Shown here piece by piece: positions 23,677 to 39,542 of a DNA stretch of 64,000 nt; position 1 is the first letter of the stretch, and each line of letters begins with the position of its first letter. The stretch spans positions 7,876,001-7,940,000 of the forward strand of contig NC_079883.1 of NCBI RefSeq assembly GCF_029227915.1, written 5' to 3'. Below the pieces are notes generated by a model, which saw nothing but the letters and a program-made list of their open reading frames with translations, was not told where the DNA came from and did not search any database. A program made the translations under genes and the position numbers. The DNA comes from Hydractinia symbiolongicarpus (Eukaryota; Cnidaria; Hydrozoa; Anthoathecata; Hydractiniidae).

Positions 23677-23796
23677 GTCTACGGCCATACCACGATGAAC
23701 ACACCCGTTCTCGTCTGATCACGGAAGTTAAGCATCGTCGGGCCGGGATAGTACTTGGATGGGGGACCGCCTGGGAACTCCCGGTGTCGTAGGCTT
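23677..23796 (+). rRNA. 5S: 5S ribosomal RNA, copy 5
   Basis: No change seen. Confidence 0.97.
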
Positions 23797-24144
23797 TTCA
23801 TTTTCATTTGTTGCCTTTTCATTTCAATGGTGCTGTGATATATTTCTTGTTATAACAATTAAGGAACGTGGCGGTTGTTGAAAGTGTTTCCTATGACATT
23901 TTCCTACGACATTTTCAGGTGATAGTACGAGAAAAAAGAGCTTTCAAATGCATACAAACTCGATCTATTGCCGATCATCCAATAACCCTGACGGAATGGC
24001 AAATAAAATAAAATTCCGCCGCCTTCCGAGGACTTATATCGCAATCACGTTTCGTAACAGCCAAGCGAGGTTTTACCTTAGCGTTTAAGTCACCACCGAC
24101 ATTTGGCCGCGCAACTTTTCTAAGCTCATTCATTTTGACTTAAG

Positions 24145-24310
24145 GAGGGGGCGAGCGCGGACGCAGGCCCCCACTACCAGAAATTGTACGGTCGAGTTAC
24201 TGACGTTTGCAGTAATCGCAGAGGTCAGCCCAAGCGTAGTGCAATGCAAGAGCCTCACTCTGGAAGAAAACCCTCATTGATCAGTCTTTACTTCCCCGTC
24301 AGGTAAGTAT
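24145..24310 (-). ncRNA. U1: U1 snRNA, copy 5
   Basis: No change seen; PSE candidate 24359-24367. Confidence 0.96.
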
Positions 24311-24499
24311 GAGTTGGAACTGCACCGTAGCATGAGGGTACCCTTCAAAGTTTGTTAATGCTTGTGGCTTGAGTGTGTTATAAACTGCCGTGTCGCGGGG
24401 CATAGGCTGTATTCTCCCCCAGTGTACGCGTTTTGTTCCCGCCGTAGACTATGCAGAGTGCCGTCGGAAAGAGGACTGCTATTATTCTTTTATTGCTTA

Positions 24500-24687
24500 T
24501 GTGGGCCGCCATCGGTAATAGTGCAACACCAAGGCAACCCGTGGTCACGGCGTGAATGAATCCACCTCCATGACCCAAGGCCAAAAATCAGATTAATATA
24601 CTGACCATTCAGAGAATGGCCTACCAGATATTAAACTGATAAGAACAGATACTACACTTGATCTTAGCCATTAGGCCGAGAAGCGAT
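24500..24687 (-). ncRNA. U2: U2 snRNA, copy 5
   Basis: Intact; Sm site 24581-24588. Confidence 0.96.
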
Positions 24688-25009
24688 AAAGAACAAGCGT
24701 TGCCATGATAGGCATCGTCCACACACCGTAACTGCTTGTGGAGCATGTCACGTTACTGTAAAGCTTACAACTGTCACCGCGTACGGATGGACGGCGACAT
24801 AGTAAAAATCACGGCTGTTGATTTAGCCGTAGGATGGAGAGCGACTGTAGCGAGTGGATGGTAACTTACATGAATGCTAACAAAGGCGACGATACTAAGT
24901 GCGTGATATTACTTTCCAATATGACTGCGTACATTCCGTTTATCAACGCATTACGCCAGAACGTGCGCGCGCGTTACACAGTAGACCATGCAGCCGAAAT
25001 GCGACAGTG

Positions 25010-25082
25010 CGACCCTGCCAGGAGTCGAACCTGGAATCCCCTGATTCGTAGTCAGATGCCTTATCCATTGGGCCACAGGGCC
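25010..25082 (-). tRNA. tRNA-Arg(ACG): tRNA-Arg (ACG), copy 5
   Basis: Identical to copy 1. Confidence 0.95.
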
Positions 25083-25661
25083 ATGCTTATGACTTCGCCC
25101 CATCGTTATTTTGGCTTGCGCATTCGTTTTACTTACGACAGAATTCTTCGTGTTTGTAGCCATGAAAGAAAGGGACTTCTGTGAGTGAATTTTTTTACTG
25201 TGGTCTAATAAAAAAGTCGAAACGCAGTGCCCAATATATGAATTGCTCCTAATAGCCGGAAACAGGCCGTGTCGATGATGTAGGCCGACATACGCAACGC
25301 AAACCAAAGAACGCTTTATGAAAATCCTAACACGGGCGCGGAAGAAGCCCAAATTAACAGAGTAGATGTAATGCTGAAGACCTCAAACTCCAGCAGCTTC
25401 TCTTTCAGACTATTGCGTCGTGCTACAAATAAAAATTAACATGCTTTCGCATAGTCGCGGCACCCAAAACGGACATTATACGATGTACAGAAACACACAT
25501 TTCTGTTTTCGCGCCAAATCAATTCCCGGGAGTGGTACTTTTACGTCCGCATACTTCGCACCGTCTTAAATTATATCTCATTTACACGGTAATGTTTAGT
25601 ATACTTCTACTGTGATAACAAGCATCGTTTATCGTTGGATTGTTGTAAGAAAACATTAAAA

Positions 25662-26213
25662 ATGAGTGAAGCAGCTTCTCCAAAGAAAATCGCACCCAAG
25701 AAGAAACCTGCTGCAAAGAAGACAGCTGATCACCCTAAATATGTGGACATGATCAAGGCTGCTATCGCTACCCTAAAGGAACGCGGTGGTTCATCTCGCC
25801 AAGCTATTACAAAATATATTCATGCAAATTACAAAGTTGCTGAAAACTCAGATCATCATCTGAAAATGGCTCTTAAACGAGGAGTAACATCAGGCGATTT
25901 GATTCAAACTAAAGGCACTGGTGCTTCTGGATCATTCAAGCTAGGTCAGGTAAAAAAAGAAAAACCTAAGAAAAAGGCCGCAGCAAAAAAGCCAACGGCA
26001 AAGAAGCCTACTGCAAAGAAAAGTACACCAAAAAAGAAGCCAGCAAAGAAGAGCACGCCAAAGAAAGCAGCAAAGAAGCCTGCCACAAAGAAAGCCTCGG
26101 CTAAGAAACCAGCAGCTAAGAAACCCACAAAGAAGCCTGTTGCTAAAAAACCTGCAGCAAAGAAGGTCAAAAAGACTCCCAAAAAGGCAGCAAAGAAGAC
26201 CGCAAAAAAATAA
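25662..26213 (+). CDS. H1: Linker histone H1, copy 5
   Basis: Protein identical to copy 1. 3' stem-loop 26246-26261. Confidence 0.97.
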   Translation: MSEAASPKKIAPKKKPAAKKTADHPKYVDMIKAAIATLKERGGSSRQAITKYIHANYKVAENSDHHLKMALKRGVTSGDLIQTKGTGASGSFKLGQVKKEKPKKKAAAKKPTAKKPTAKKSTPKKKPAKKSTPKKAAKKPATKKASAKKPAAKKPTKKPVAKKPAAKKVKKTPKKAAKKTAKK

Positions 26214-26574
26214 TTTGTGTGTATCTGGCTATTACATTAACAAACGGCTATTTTTATAGCCACACATTTACAAAAAAACATTATCTTGGTACAAAGTTAA
26301 ACTTGTTTAAGTCACTTAAACAGTTAAAAAAGAGTAATTTTAAGATTAGATTCCCTAAGTTTAAGTATTTTCGTTTTTAAATTTCTTATTTTCTTGCTTT
26401 TACTTTTCTTGCCCTTCATATTTTTAACATTGTCAAACTTTATGTAGCATAAAATTTTTATGTAGCATAAAATTTAAACAGAAAGCAGAACAAAGTTTGA
26501 TATAAAAAGCTAGCCGTAATATTTTTTATGGATGTGTGGCTATAAAAATAGCCGTTTTTTGTTTGGTAAGATGC

Positions 26575-26988
<414 letters not shown>

Positions 26989-27466
26989 TTAAGAAGTCGA
27001 TGTAGTACGGATACACAAGACGGTCTAAAATGCACTATCGCGCCAAAGTTTTATTTCTCATATTGATTGACAGCTAAGGTTCAAAACAAACCATTTGATT
27101 GGTGCTAAGAAAGTAATTTCTGATTGGCTGCATAATGACATTACGCTCATTACTTTAACATTTTTATAAAATCTGTGTTTTTTGGCTACGGGAAAACGGC
27201 TGTATCTTCTGATACACAAAAGCTTTTGACTTTTTTTTTTTTTAGTAAGTAGCAGAAGGTTTGGCGAATTCCAACGATGCCAAATTTATTGCCTTACTGA
27301 AACATTAAGACCACGAATTTTTAAAAAAACTACAGTTTTACTTAAAAAAATGTACAAAATGTTCGGAACATTTTGTAATGACGCAACTCTATTGGTTAAT
27401 TAGGGTGTTTCCACGAGCAGTAGGTAATTTTATGGCCTCTTTTTAAAGCTGTCTGAATTCTGTTAA

Positions 27467-27823
<357 letters not shown>

Positions 27824-28285
27824 GCGTTGTCATTGCTCAACAAAAACGGCTATTTTTATAGCCACAAATCTTTTAAAACATTACTTTGTGCACGCTTCCA
27901 AATTACACAATGTGTAAAGTCTTGTCACAGTTACATTTATTGCTATACGATACTATGTCATATATGACACAAAAAAAATTTAGAAATACTTTGTAGGGTT
28001 AATTTGCCTGGGAGTGTTTCCGTGAAAAGCTGGGTTAAGTTAAATGTAAGCAATAACATGGATCAATGTACTTGTCTTTTCTGCAAGTACAGCTAATAAT
28101 ACGTATGAAAAGTGAAGCTAATCCACACACACACATGGGGAAGTATTTTAAATGTAGGCTAGTGTTCTTAAGCACATTATTTAGAAGTTTTATTAACTTC
28201 GGTTAACTTGTAGTGACGCCAAGTAAATGTTTTTTTAAAGATGTGTGGTCTTAAAAAAGACCGTTTGTGTTTGGTAGACGTTGGT

Positions 28286-28690
28286 TTACTTGCTGCTTGT
28301 GTATTTTGTGACGGCTTTTGTTCCTTCACTGACTGCGTGTTTTGCAAGTTCTCCAGGCAAGAGAAGACGTACTGCGGTTTGAATTTCACGAGAAGAGATG
28401 GTCGACTTTTTGTTTTGAAGAGCCAAACGCGAAGCTTCGGAAGCAATGCGCTCAAAGATGTCGTTGACAAATGAGTTCATGATGCTCATAGCTTTGCTTG
28501 AAACTCCGACATCTGGGTGAACTTGTTTCAAAACATTGTAGATGTAAATAGCATAACTTTCCTTTCTCTTTCTCTTGCGTTTCTTTTCACCAGTTCCACC
28601 AATCTTTCCTCCTTTTTTGCCGGCTCTTTTTTCACCTTTCTTGGCTACTTTAGGTGCCTGTTTTCCTCCTTTAGCTGCTGCGTCAGACAT
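28286..28690 (-). CDS. H2B: Histone H2B, copy 5
   Basis: Protein identical to copy 1. 3' stem-loop 28247-28262 (minus). Confidence 0.98.
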   Translation of the reverse strand: MSDAAAKGGKQAPKVAKKGEKRAGKKGGKIGGTGEKKRKRKRKESYAIYIYNVLKQVHPDVGVSSKAMSIMNSFVNDIFERIASEASRLALQNKKSTISSREIQTAVRLLLPGELAKHAVSEGTKAVTKYTSSK

Positions 28691-28974
28691 GGTTAAAAAT
28701 TTTTGCTACTTAACTTGTAAATAAGCATTAAACTGCAAGTCAAAACTTTTTGTTTATAAGTAAAAAAATCGGATCGAATTCGATCCGAAAACGCCGATAC
28801 GCAATTTAATTGGTTAAAAAAAAAATCTTTTGTTTAATACTTAATTATGATTGGTTAAAAAAACATGATTTCGATCCTATTTTTATGATGAAAAAACGAG
28901 TAAAGTTTATTTCGTTAACACTTACGTTAAATATTCGTACGTTTTTGTATTAACTTACAAATCAAATCGCAGTT

Positions 28975-29355
28975 ATGTCTGGACGTGGAAAAGGTGGAAA
29001 AGCTAAGGCTAAAGCCAAGACAAGATCCTCAAGAGCTGGACTTCAATTTCCAGTCGGTAGAGTGCATAGATTCCTTCGTAGAGGGCACTATGCTAACCGA
29101 ATTGGATCTGGAGCACCAGTTTACTTAGCAGCCGTCTTGGAATATTTATCTGCTGAGATATTGGAGTTGGCTGGTAACGCAGCAAGAGACAACAAAAAAG
29201 CTAGGATTATTCCAAGACATTTACAATTGGCTGTTCGTAATGATGAAGAATTAAACAAACTTTTGAGCGGTGTAACCATTGCAGCTGGTGGTGTTTTGCC
29301 AAACATTCAAGCTGTCTTACTCCCAAAGAAGAACGACAAAGGACAGAAGAAGTAA
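28975..29355 (+). CDS. H2A: Histone H2A, copy 5
   Basis: Protein identical to copy 1. 3' stem-loop 29378-29393. Confidence 0.98.
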   Translation: MSGRGKGGKAKAKAKTRSSRAGLQFPVGRVHRFLRRGHYANRIGSGAPVYLAAVLEYLSAEILELAGNAARDNKKARIIPRHLQLAVRNDEELNKLLSGVTIAAGGVLPNIQAVLLPKKNDKGQKK

Positions 29356-29552
29356 ACCGCTACACTCAGAAAACAACGGCTATTTTTATAGCCACACATC
29401 TTTAAAAAAACATTGTTTTTTTCACAAAACTATAACCTTAAAGTCTAATAGATAATCCATGCATACGCCTTGTCCTAAGTAACTCAAAGAAATTAAATAA
29501 AAAAATTTGATCACAACGTCAAAATAAATTGCACGTATTTGCCCCTACTAAT

Positions 29553-29672
29553 GTCTACGGCCATACCACGATGAACACACCCGTTCTCGTCTGATCACGG
29601 AAGTTAAGCATCGTCGGGCCGGGATAGTACTTGGATGGGGGACCGCCTGGGAACTCCCGGTGTCGTAGGCTT
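29553..29672 (+). rRNA. 5S: 5S ribosomal RNA, copy 6
   Basis: No change seen. Confidence 0.97.
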
Positions 29673-30020
29673 TTCATTTTCATTTGTTGCCTTTTCATTT
29701 CAATGGTGCTGTGATATATTTCTTGTTATAACAATTAAGGAACGTGGCGGTTGTTGAAAGTGTTTCCTATGACATTTTCCTACGACATTTTCAGGTGATA
29801 GTACGAGAAAAAAGAGCTTTCAAATGCATACAAACTCGATCTATTGCCGATCATCCAATAACCCTGACGGAATGGCAAATAAAATAAAATTCCGCCGCCT
29901 TCCGAGGACTTATATCGCAATCACGTTTCGTAACAGCCAAGCGAGGTTTTACCTTAGCGTTTAAGTCACCACCGACATTTGGCCGCGCAACTTTTCTAAG
30001 CTCATTCATTTTGACTTAAG

Positions 30021-30186
30021 GAGGGGGCGAGCGCGGACGCAGGCCCCCACTACCAGAAATTGTACGGTCGAGTTACTGACGTTTGCAGTAATCGCAGAGG
30101 TCAGCCCAAGCGTAGTGCAATGCAAGAGCCTCACTCTGGAAGAAAACCCTCATTGATCAGTCTTTACTTCCCCGTCAGGTAAGTAT
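30021..30186 (-). ncRNA. U1: U1 snRNA, copy 6
   Basis: No change seen; PSE candidate 30235-30243. Confidence 0.96.
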
Positions 30187-30375
30187 GAGTTGGAACTGCA
30201 CCGTAGCATGAGGGTACCCTTCAAAGTTTGTTAATGCTTGTGGCTTGAGTGTGTTATAAACTGCCGTGTCGCGGGGCATAGGCTGTATTCTCCCCCAGTG
30301 TACGCGTTTTGTTCCCGCCGTAGACTATGCAGAGTGCCGTCGGAAAGAGGACTGCTATTATTCTTTTATTGCTTA

Positions 30376-30563
30376 TGTGGGCCGCCATCGGTAATAGTGC
30401 AACACCAAGGCAACCCGTGGTCACGGCGTGAATGAATCCACCTCCATGACCCAAGGCCAAAAATCAGATTAATATACTGACCATTCAGAGAATGGCCTAC
30501 CAGATATTAAACTGATAAGAACAGATACTACACTTGATCTTAGCCATTAGGCCGAGAAGCGAT
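30376..30563 (-). ncRNA. U2: U2 snRNA, copy 6
   Basis: Intact; Sm site 30457-30464. Confidence 0.96.
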
Positions 30564-30885
30564 AAAGAACAAGCGTTGCCATGATAGGCATCGTCCACAC
30601 ACCGTAACTGCTTGTGGAGCATGTCACGTTACTGTAAAGCTTACAACTGTCACCGCGTACGGATGGACGGCGACATAGTAAAAATCACGGCTGTTGATTT
30701 AGCCGTAGGATGGAGAGCGACTGTAGCGAGTGGATGGTAACTTACATGAATGCTAACAAAGGCGACGATACTAAGTGCGTGATATTACTTTCCAATATGA
30801 CTGCGTACATTCCGTTTATCAACGCATTACGCCAGAACGTGCGCGCGCGTTACACAGTAGACCATGCAGCCGAAATGCGACAGTG

Positions 30886-30958
30886 CGACCCTGCCAGGAG
30901 TCGAACCTGGAATCCCCTGATTCGTAGTCAGATGCCTTATCCATTGGGCCACAGGGCC
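30886..30958 (-). tRNA. tRNA-Arg(ACG): tRNA-Arg (ACG), copy 6
   Basis: Identical to copy 1. Confidence 0.95.
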
Positions 30959-31537
30959 ATGCTTATGACTTCGCCCCATCGTTATTTTGGCTTGCGCATT
31001 CGTTTTACTTACGACAGAATTCTTCGTGTTTGTAGCCATGAAAGAAAGGGACTTCTGTGAGTGAATTTTTTTACTGTGGTCTAATAAAAAAGTCGAAACG
31101 CAGTGCCCAATATATGAATTGCTCCTAATAGCCGGAAACAGGCCGTGTCGATGATGTAGGCCGACATACGCAACGCAAACCAAAGAACGCTTTATGAAAA
31201 TCCTAACACGGGCGCGGAAGAAGCCCAAATTAACAGAGTAGATGTAATGCTGAAGACCTCAAACTCCAGCAGCTTCTCTTTCAGACTATTGCGTCGTGCT
31301 ACAAATAAAAATTAACATGCTTTCGCATAGTCGCGGCACCCAAAACGGACATTATACGATGTACAGAAACACACATTTCTGTTTTCGCGCCAAATCAATT
31401 CCCGGGAGTGGTACTTTTACGTCCGCATACTTCGCACCGTCTTAAATTATATCTCATTTACACGGTAATGTTTAGTATACTTCTACTGTGATAACAAGCA
31501 TCGTTTATCGTTGGATTGTTGTAAGAAAACATTAAAA

Positions 31538-32089
31538 ATGAGTGAAGCAGCTTCTCCAAAGAAAATCGCACCCAAGAAGAAACCTGCTGCAAAGAAGACA
31601 GCTGATCACCCTAAATATGTGGACATGATCAAGGCTGCTATCGCTACCCTAAAGGAACGCGGTGGTTCATCTCGCCAAGCTATTACAAAATATATTCATG
31701 CAAATTACAAAGTTGCTGAAAACTCAGATCATCATCTGAAAATGGCTCTTAAACGAGGAGTAACATCAGGCGATTTGATTCAAACTAAAGGCACTGGTGC
31801 TTCTGGATCATTCAAGCTAGGTCAGGTAAAAAAAGAAAAACCTAAGAAAAAGGCCGCAGCAAAAAAGCCAACGGCAAAGAAGCCTACTGCAAAGAAAAGT
31901 ACACCAAAAAAGAAGCCAGCAAAGAAGAGCACGCCAAAGAAAGCAGCAAAGAAGCCTGCCACAAAGAAAGCCTCGGCTAAGAAACCAGCAGCTAAGAAAC
32001 CCACAAAGAAGCCTGTTGCTAAAAAACCTGCAGCAAAGAAGGTCAAAAAGACTCCCAAAAAGGCAGCAAAGAAGACCGCAAAAAAATAA
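31538..32089 (+). CDS. H1: Linker histone H1, copy 6
   Basis: Protein identical to copy 1. 3' stem-loop 32122-32137. Confidence 0.97.
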   Translation: MSEAASPKKIAPKKKPAAKKTADHPKYVDMIKAAIATLKERGGSSRQAITKYIHANYKVAENSDHHLKMALKRGVTSGDLIQTKGTGASGSFKLGQVKKEKPKKKAAAKKPTAKKPTAKKSTPKKKPAKKSTPKKAAKKPATKKASAKKPAAKKPTKKPVAKKPAAKKVKKTPKKAAKKTAKK

Positions 32090-32450
32090 TTTGTGTGTAT
32101 CTGGCTATTACATTAACAAACGGCTATTTTTATAGCCACACATTTACAAAAAAACATTATCTTGGTACAAAGTTAAACTTGTTTAAGTCACTTAAACAGT
32201 TAAAAAAGAGTAATTTTAAGATTAGATTCCCTAAGTTTAAGTATTTTCGTTTTTAAATTTCTTATTTTCTTGCTTTTACTTTTCTTGCCCTTCATATTTT
32301 TAACATTGTCAAACTTTATGTAGCATAAAATTTTTATGTAGCATAAAATTTAAACAGAAAGCAGAACAAAGTTTGATATAAAAAGCTAGCCGTAATATTT
32401 TTTATGGATGTGTGGCTATAAAAATAGCCGTTTTTTGTTTGGTAAGATGC

Positions 32451-32864
<414 letters not shown>

Positions 32865-33342
32865 TTAAGAAGTCGATGTAGTACGGATACACAAGACGGT
32901 CTAAAATGCACTATCGCGCCAAAGTTTTATTTCTCATATTGATTGACAGCTAAGGTTCAAAACAAACCATTTGATTGGTGCTAAGAAAGTAATTTCTGAT
33001 TGGCTGCATAATGACATTACGCTCATTACTTTAACATTTTTATAAAATCTGTGTTTTTTGGCTACGGGAAAACGGTTGTATCTTCTGATACACAAAAGCT
33101 TTTGACTTTTTTTTTTTTTAGTAAGTAGCAGAAGGTTTGGCGAATTCCAACGATGCCAAATTTATTGCCTTACTGAAACATTAAGACCACGAATTTTTAA
33201 AAAAACTACAGTTTTACTTAAAAAAATGTACAAAATGTTCGGAACATTTTGTAATGACGCAACTCTATTGGTTAATTAGGGTGTTTCCACGAGCAGTAGG
33301 TAATTTTATGGCCTCTTTTTAAAGCTGTCTGAATTCTGTTAA

Positions 33343-33699
<357 letters not shown>

Positions 33700-34161
33700 G
33701 CGTTGTCATTGCTCAACAAAAACGGCTATTTTTATAGCCACAAATCTTTTAAAACATTACTTTGTGCACGCTTCCAAATTACACAATGTGTAAAGTCTTG
33801 TCACAGTTACATTTATTGCTATACGATACTATGTCATATATGACACAAAAAAAATTTAGAAATACTTTGTAGGGTTAATTTGCCTGGGAGTGTTTCCGTG
33901 AAAAGCTGGGTTAAGTTAAATGTAAGCAATAACATGGATCAATGTACTTGTCTTTTCTGCAAGTACAGCTAATAATACGTATGAAAAGTGAAGCTAATCC
34001 ACACACACACATGGGGAAGTATTTTAAATGTAGGCTAGTGTTCTTAAGCACATTATTTAGAAGTTTTATTAACTTCGGTTAACTTGTAGTGACGCCAAGT
34101 AAATGTTTTTTTAAAGATGTGTGGTCTTAAAAAAGACCGTTTGTGTTTGGTAGACGTTGGT

Positions 34162-34566
34162 TTACTTGCTGCTTGTGTATTTTGTGACGGCTTTTGTTCC
34201 TTCACTGACTGCGTGTTTTGCAAGTTCTCCAGGCAAGAGAAGACGTACTGCGGTTTGAATTTCACGAGAAGAGATGGTCGACTTTTTGTTTTGAAGAGCC
34301 AAACGCGAAGCTTCGGAAGCAATGCGCTCAAAGATGTCGTTGACAAATGAGTTCATGATGCTCATAGCTTTGCTTGAAACTCCGACATCTGGGTGAACTT
34401 GTTTCAAAACATTGTAGATGTAAATAGCATAACTTTCCTTTCTCTTTCTCTTGCGTTTCTTTTCACCAGTTCCACCAATCTTTCCTCCTTTTTTGCCGGC
34501 TCTTTTTTCACCTTTCTTGGCTACTTTAGGTGCCTGTTTTCCTCCTTTAGCTGCTGCGTCAGACAT
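34162..34566 (-). CDS. H2B: Histone H2B, copy 6
   Basis: Protein identical to copy 1; private base change in the leader 11 bases before the ATG (34577). 3' stem-loop 34123-34138 (minus). Confidence 0.98.
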   Translation of the reverse strand: MSDAAAKGGKQAPKVAKKGEKRAGKKGGKIGGTGEKKRKRKRKESYAIYIYNVLKQVHPDVGVSSKAMSIMNSFVNDIFERIASEASRLALQNKKSTISSREIQTAVRLLLPGELAKHAVSEGTKAVTKYTSSK

Positions 34567-34850
34567 GGTTAAAAATGTTTGCTACTTAACTTGTAAATAA
34601 GCATTAAACTGCAAGTCAAAACTTTTTGTTTATAAGTAAAAAAATCGGATCGAATTCGATCCGAAAACGCCGATACGCAATTTAATTGGTTAAAAAAAAA
34701 ATCTTTTGTTTAATACTTAATTATGATTGGTTAAAAAAACATGATTTCGATCCTATTTTTATGATGAAAAAACGAGTAAAGTTTATTTCGTTAACACTTA
34801 CGTTAAATATTCGTACGTTTTTGTATTAACTTACAAATCAAATCGCAGTT

Positions 34851-35231
34851 ATGTCTGGACGTGGAAAAGGTGGAAAAGCTAAGGCTAAAGCCAAGACAAG
34901 ATCCTCAAGAGCTGGACTTCAATTTCCAGTCGGTAGAGTGCATAGATTCCTTCGTAGAGGGCACTATGCTAACCGAATTGGATCTGGAGCACCAGTTTAC
35001 TTAGCAGCCGTCTTGGAATATTTATCTGCTGAGATATTGGAGTTGGCTGGTAACGCAGCAAGAGACAACAAAAAAGCTAGGATTATTCCAAGACATTTAC
35101 AATTGGCTGTTCGTAATGATGAAGAATTAAACAAACTTTTGAGCGGTGTAACCATTGCAGCTGGTGGTGTTTTGCCAAACATTCAAGCTGTCTTACTCCC
35201 AAAGAAGAACGACAAAGGACAGAAGAAGTAA
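34851..35231 (+). CDS. H2A: Histone H2A, copy 6
   Basis: Protein identical to copy 1. 3' stem-loop 35254-35269. Confidence 0.98.
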   Translation: MSGRGKGGKAKAKAKTRSSRAGLQFPVGRVHRFLRRGHYANRIGSGAPVYLAAVLEYLSAEILELAGNAARDNKKARIIPRHLQLAVRNDEELNKLLSGVTIAAGGVLPNIQAVLLPKKNDKGQKK

Positions 35232-35428
35232 ACCGCTACACTCAGAAAACAACGGCTATTTTTATAGCCACACATCTTTAAAAAAACATTGTTTTTTTCA
35301 CAAAACTATAACCTTAAAGTCTAATAGATAATCCATGCATACGCCTTGTCCTAAGTAACTCAAAGAAATTAAATAAAAAAATTTGATCACAACGTCAAAA
35401 TAAATTGCACGTATTTGCCCCTACTAAT

Positions 35429-35548
35429 GTCTACGGCCATACCACGATGAACACACCCGTTCTCGTCTGATCACGGAAGTTAAGCATCGTCGGGCCGGGA
35501 TAGTACTTGGATGGGGGACCGCCTGGGAACTCCCGGTGTCGTAGGCTT
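35429..35548 (+). rRNA. 5S: 5S ribosomal RNA, copy 7
   Basis: No change seen. Confidence 0.97.
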
Positions 35549-35896
35549 TTCATTTTCATTTGTTGCCTTTTCATTTCAATGGTGCTGTGATATATTTCTT
35601 GTTATAACAATTAAGGAACGTGGCGGTTGTTGAAAGTGTTTCCTATGACATTTTCCTACGACATTTTCAGGTGATAGTACGAGAAAAAAGAGCTTTCAAA
35701 TGCATACAAACTCGATCTATTGCCGATCATCCAATAACCCTGACGGAATGGCAAATAAAATAAAATTCCGCCGCCTTCCGAGGACTTATATCGCAATCAC
35801 GTTTCGTAACAGCCAAGCGAGGTTTTACCTTAGCGTTTAAGTCACCACCGACATTTGGCCGCGCAACTTTTCTAAGCTCATTCATTTTGACTTAAG

Positions 35897-36062
35897 GAGG
35901 GGGCGAGCGCGGACGCAGGCCCCCACTACCAGAAATTGTACGGTCGAGTTACTGACGTTTGCAGTAATCGCAGAGGTCAGCCCAAGCGTAGTGCAATGCA
36001 AGAGCCTCACTCTGGAAGAAAACCCTCATTGATCAGTCTTTACTTCCCCGTCAGGTAAGTAT
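35897..36062 (-). ncRNA. U1: U1 snRNA, copy 7
   Basis: No change seen; PSE candidate 36111-36119. Confidence 0.96.
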
Positions 36063-36251
36063 GAGTTGGAACTGCACCGTAGCATGAGGGTACCCTTCAA
36101 AGTTTGTTAATGCTTGTGGCTTGAGTGTGTTATAAACTGCCGTGTCGCGGGGCATAGGCTGTATTCTCCCCCAGTGTACGCGTTTTGTTCCCGCCGTAGA
36201 CTATGCAGAGTGCCGTCGGAAAGAGGACTGCTATTATTCTTTTATTGCTTA

Positions 36252-36406
36252 TGTGGGCCGCCATCGGTAATAGTGCAACACCAAGGCAACCCGTGGTCAC
36301 GGCGTGAATGAATAATATACTGACCATTCAGAGAATGGCCTACCAGATATTAAACTGATAAGAACAGATACTACACTTGATCTTAGCCATTAGGCCGAGA
36401 AGCGAT
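36252..36406 (-). pseudogene. U2: U2 snRNA, copy 7, internal deletion (Sm site lost)
   Basis: 155 nt instead of 188. The junction at 36313/36314 removes RNA nt 94-126, which include the whole Sm site ATTTTTGG and the 5' arm of stem-loop III. The 5' half with the branch-site pairing segment and the terminal stem-loop IV remain, as does the upstream PSE candidate. Sm-ring assembly is required for stable U2 snRNP, so this copy should not make functional U2. Confidence 0.93.
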
Positions 36407-36728
36407 AAAGAACAAGCGTTGCCATGATAGGCATCGTCCACACACCGTAACTGCTTGTGGAGCATGTCACGTTACTGTAAAGCTTACAACTGTCACCGCG
36501 TACGGATGGACGGCGACATAGTAAAAATCACGGCTGTTGATTTAGCCGTAGGATGGAGAGCGACTGTAGCGAGTGGATGGTAACTTACATGAATGCTAAC
36601 AAAGGCGACGATACTAAGTGCGTGATATTACTTTCCAATATGACTGCGTACATTCCGTTTATCAACGCATTACGCCAGAACGTGCGCGCGCGTTACACAG
36701 TAGACCATGCAGCCGAAATGCGACAGTG

Positions 36729-36801
36729 CGACCCTGCCAGGAGTCGAACCTGGAATCCCCTGATTCGTAGTCAGATGCCTTATCCATTGGGCCACAGGGC
36801 C
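36729..36801 (-). tRNA. tRNA-Arg(ACG): tRNA-Arg (ACG), copy 7
   Basis: Identical to copy 1. Confidence 0.95.
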
Positions 36802-37380
36802 ATGCTTATGACTTCGCCCCATCGTTATTTTGGCTTGCGCATTCGTTTTACTTACGACAGAATTCTTCGTGTTTGTAGCCATGAAAGAAAGGGACTTCTG
36901 TGAGTGAATTTTTTTACTGTGGTCTAATAAAAAAGTCGAAACGCAGTGCCCAATATATGAATTGCTCCTAATAGCCGGAAACAGGCCGTGTCGATGATGT
37001 AGGCCGACATACGCAACGCAAACCAAAGAACGCTTTATGAAAATCCTAACACGGGCGCGGAAGAAGCCCAAATTAACAGAGTAGATGTAATGCTGAAGAC
37101 CTCAAACTCCAGCAGCTTCTCTTTCAGACTATTGCGTCGTGCTACAAATAAAAATTAACATGCTTTCGCATAGTCGCGGCACCCAAAACGGACATTATAC
37201 GATGTACAGAAACACACATTTCTGTTTTCGCGCCAAATCAATTCCCGGGAGTGGTACTTTTACGTCCGCATACTTCGCACCGTCTTAAATTATATCTCAT
37301 TTACACGGTAATGTTTAGTATACTTCTACTGTGATAACAAGCATCGTTTATCGTTGGATTGTTGTAAGAAAACATTAAAA

Positions 37381-37932
37381 ATGAGTGAAGCAGCTTCTCC
37401 AAAGAAAATCGCACCCAAGAAGAAACCTGCTGCAAAGAAGACAGCTGATCACCCTAAATATGTGGACATGATCAAGGCTGCTATCGCTACCCTAAAGGAA
37501 CGCGGTGGTTCATCTCGCCAAGCTATTACAAAATATATTCATGCAAATTACAAAGTTGCTGAAAACTCAGATCATCATCTGAAAATGGCTCTTAAACGAG
37601 GAGTAACATCAGGCGATTTGATTCAAACTAAAGGCACTGGTGCTTCTGGATCATTCAAGCTAGGTCAGGTAAAAAAAGAAAAACCTAAGAAAAAGGCCGC
37701 AGCAAAAAAGCCAACGGCAAAGAAGCCTACTGCAAAGAAAAGTACACCAAAAAAGAAGCCAGCAAAGAAGAGCACGCCAAAGAAAGCAGCAAAGAAGCCT
37801 GCCACAAAGAAAGCCTCGGCTAAGAAACCAGCAGCTAAGAAACCCACAAAGAAGCCTGTTGCTAAAAAACCTGCAGCAAAGAAGGTCAAAAAGACTCCCA
37901 AAAAGGCAGCAAAGAAGACCGCAAAAAAATAA
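37381..37932 (+). CDS. H1: Linker histone H1, copy 7
   Basis: Protein identical to copy 1. 3' stem-loop 37965-37980. Confidence 0.97.
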   Translation: MSEAASPKKIAPKKKPAAKKTADHPKYVDMIKAAIATLKERGGSSRQAITKYIHANYKVAENSDHHLKMALKRGVTSGDLIQTKGTGASGSFKLGQVKKEKPKKKAAAKKPTAKKPTAKKSTPKKKPAKKSTPKKAAKKPATKKASAKKPAAKKPTKKPVAKKPAAKKVKKTPKKAAKKTAKK

Positions 37933-38293
37933 TTTGTGTGTATCTGGCTATTACATTAACAAACGGCTATTTTTATAGCCACACATTTACAAAAAAACAT
38001 TATCTTGGTACAAAGTTAAACTTGTTTAAGTCACTTAAACAGTTAAAAAAGAGTAATTTTAAGATTAGATTCCCTAAGTTTAAGTATTTTCGTTTTTAAA
38101 TTTCTTATTTTCTTGCTTTTACTTTTCTTGCCCTTCATATTTTTAACATTGTCAAACTTTATGTAGCATAAAATTTTTATGTAGCATAAAATTTAAACAG
38201 AAAGCAGAACAAAGTTTGATATAAAAAGCTAGCCGTAATATTTTTTATGGATGTGTGGCTATAAAAATAGCCGTTTTTTGTTTGGTAAGATGC

Positions 38294-38707
<414 letters not shown>

Positions 38708-39185
38708 TTAAGAAGTCGATGTAGTACGGATACACAAGACGGTCTAAAATGCACTATCGCGCCAAAGTTTTATTTCTCATATTGATTGACAGCTAAGGTT
38801 CAAAACAAACCATTTGATTGGTGCTAAGAAAGTAATTTCTGATTGGCTGCATAATGACATTACGCTCATTACTTTAACATTTTTATAAAATCTGTGTTTT
38901 TTGGCTACGGGAAAACGGCTGTATCTTCTGATACACAAAAGCTTTTGACTTTTTTTTTTTTTAGTAAGTAGCAGAAGGTTTGGCGAATTCCAACGATGCC
39001 AAATTTATTGCCTTACTGAAACATTAAGACCACGAATTTTTAAAAAAACTACAGTTTTACTTAAAAAAATGTACAAAATGTTCGGAACATTTTGTAATGA
39101 CGCAACTCTATTGGTTAATTAGGGTGTTTCCACGAGCAGTAGGTAATTTTATGGCCTCTTTTTAAAGCTGTCTGAATTCTGTTAA

Positions 39186-39542
<357 letters not shown>

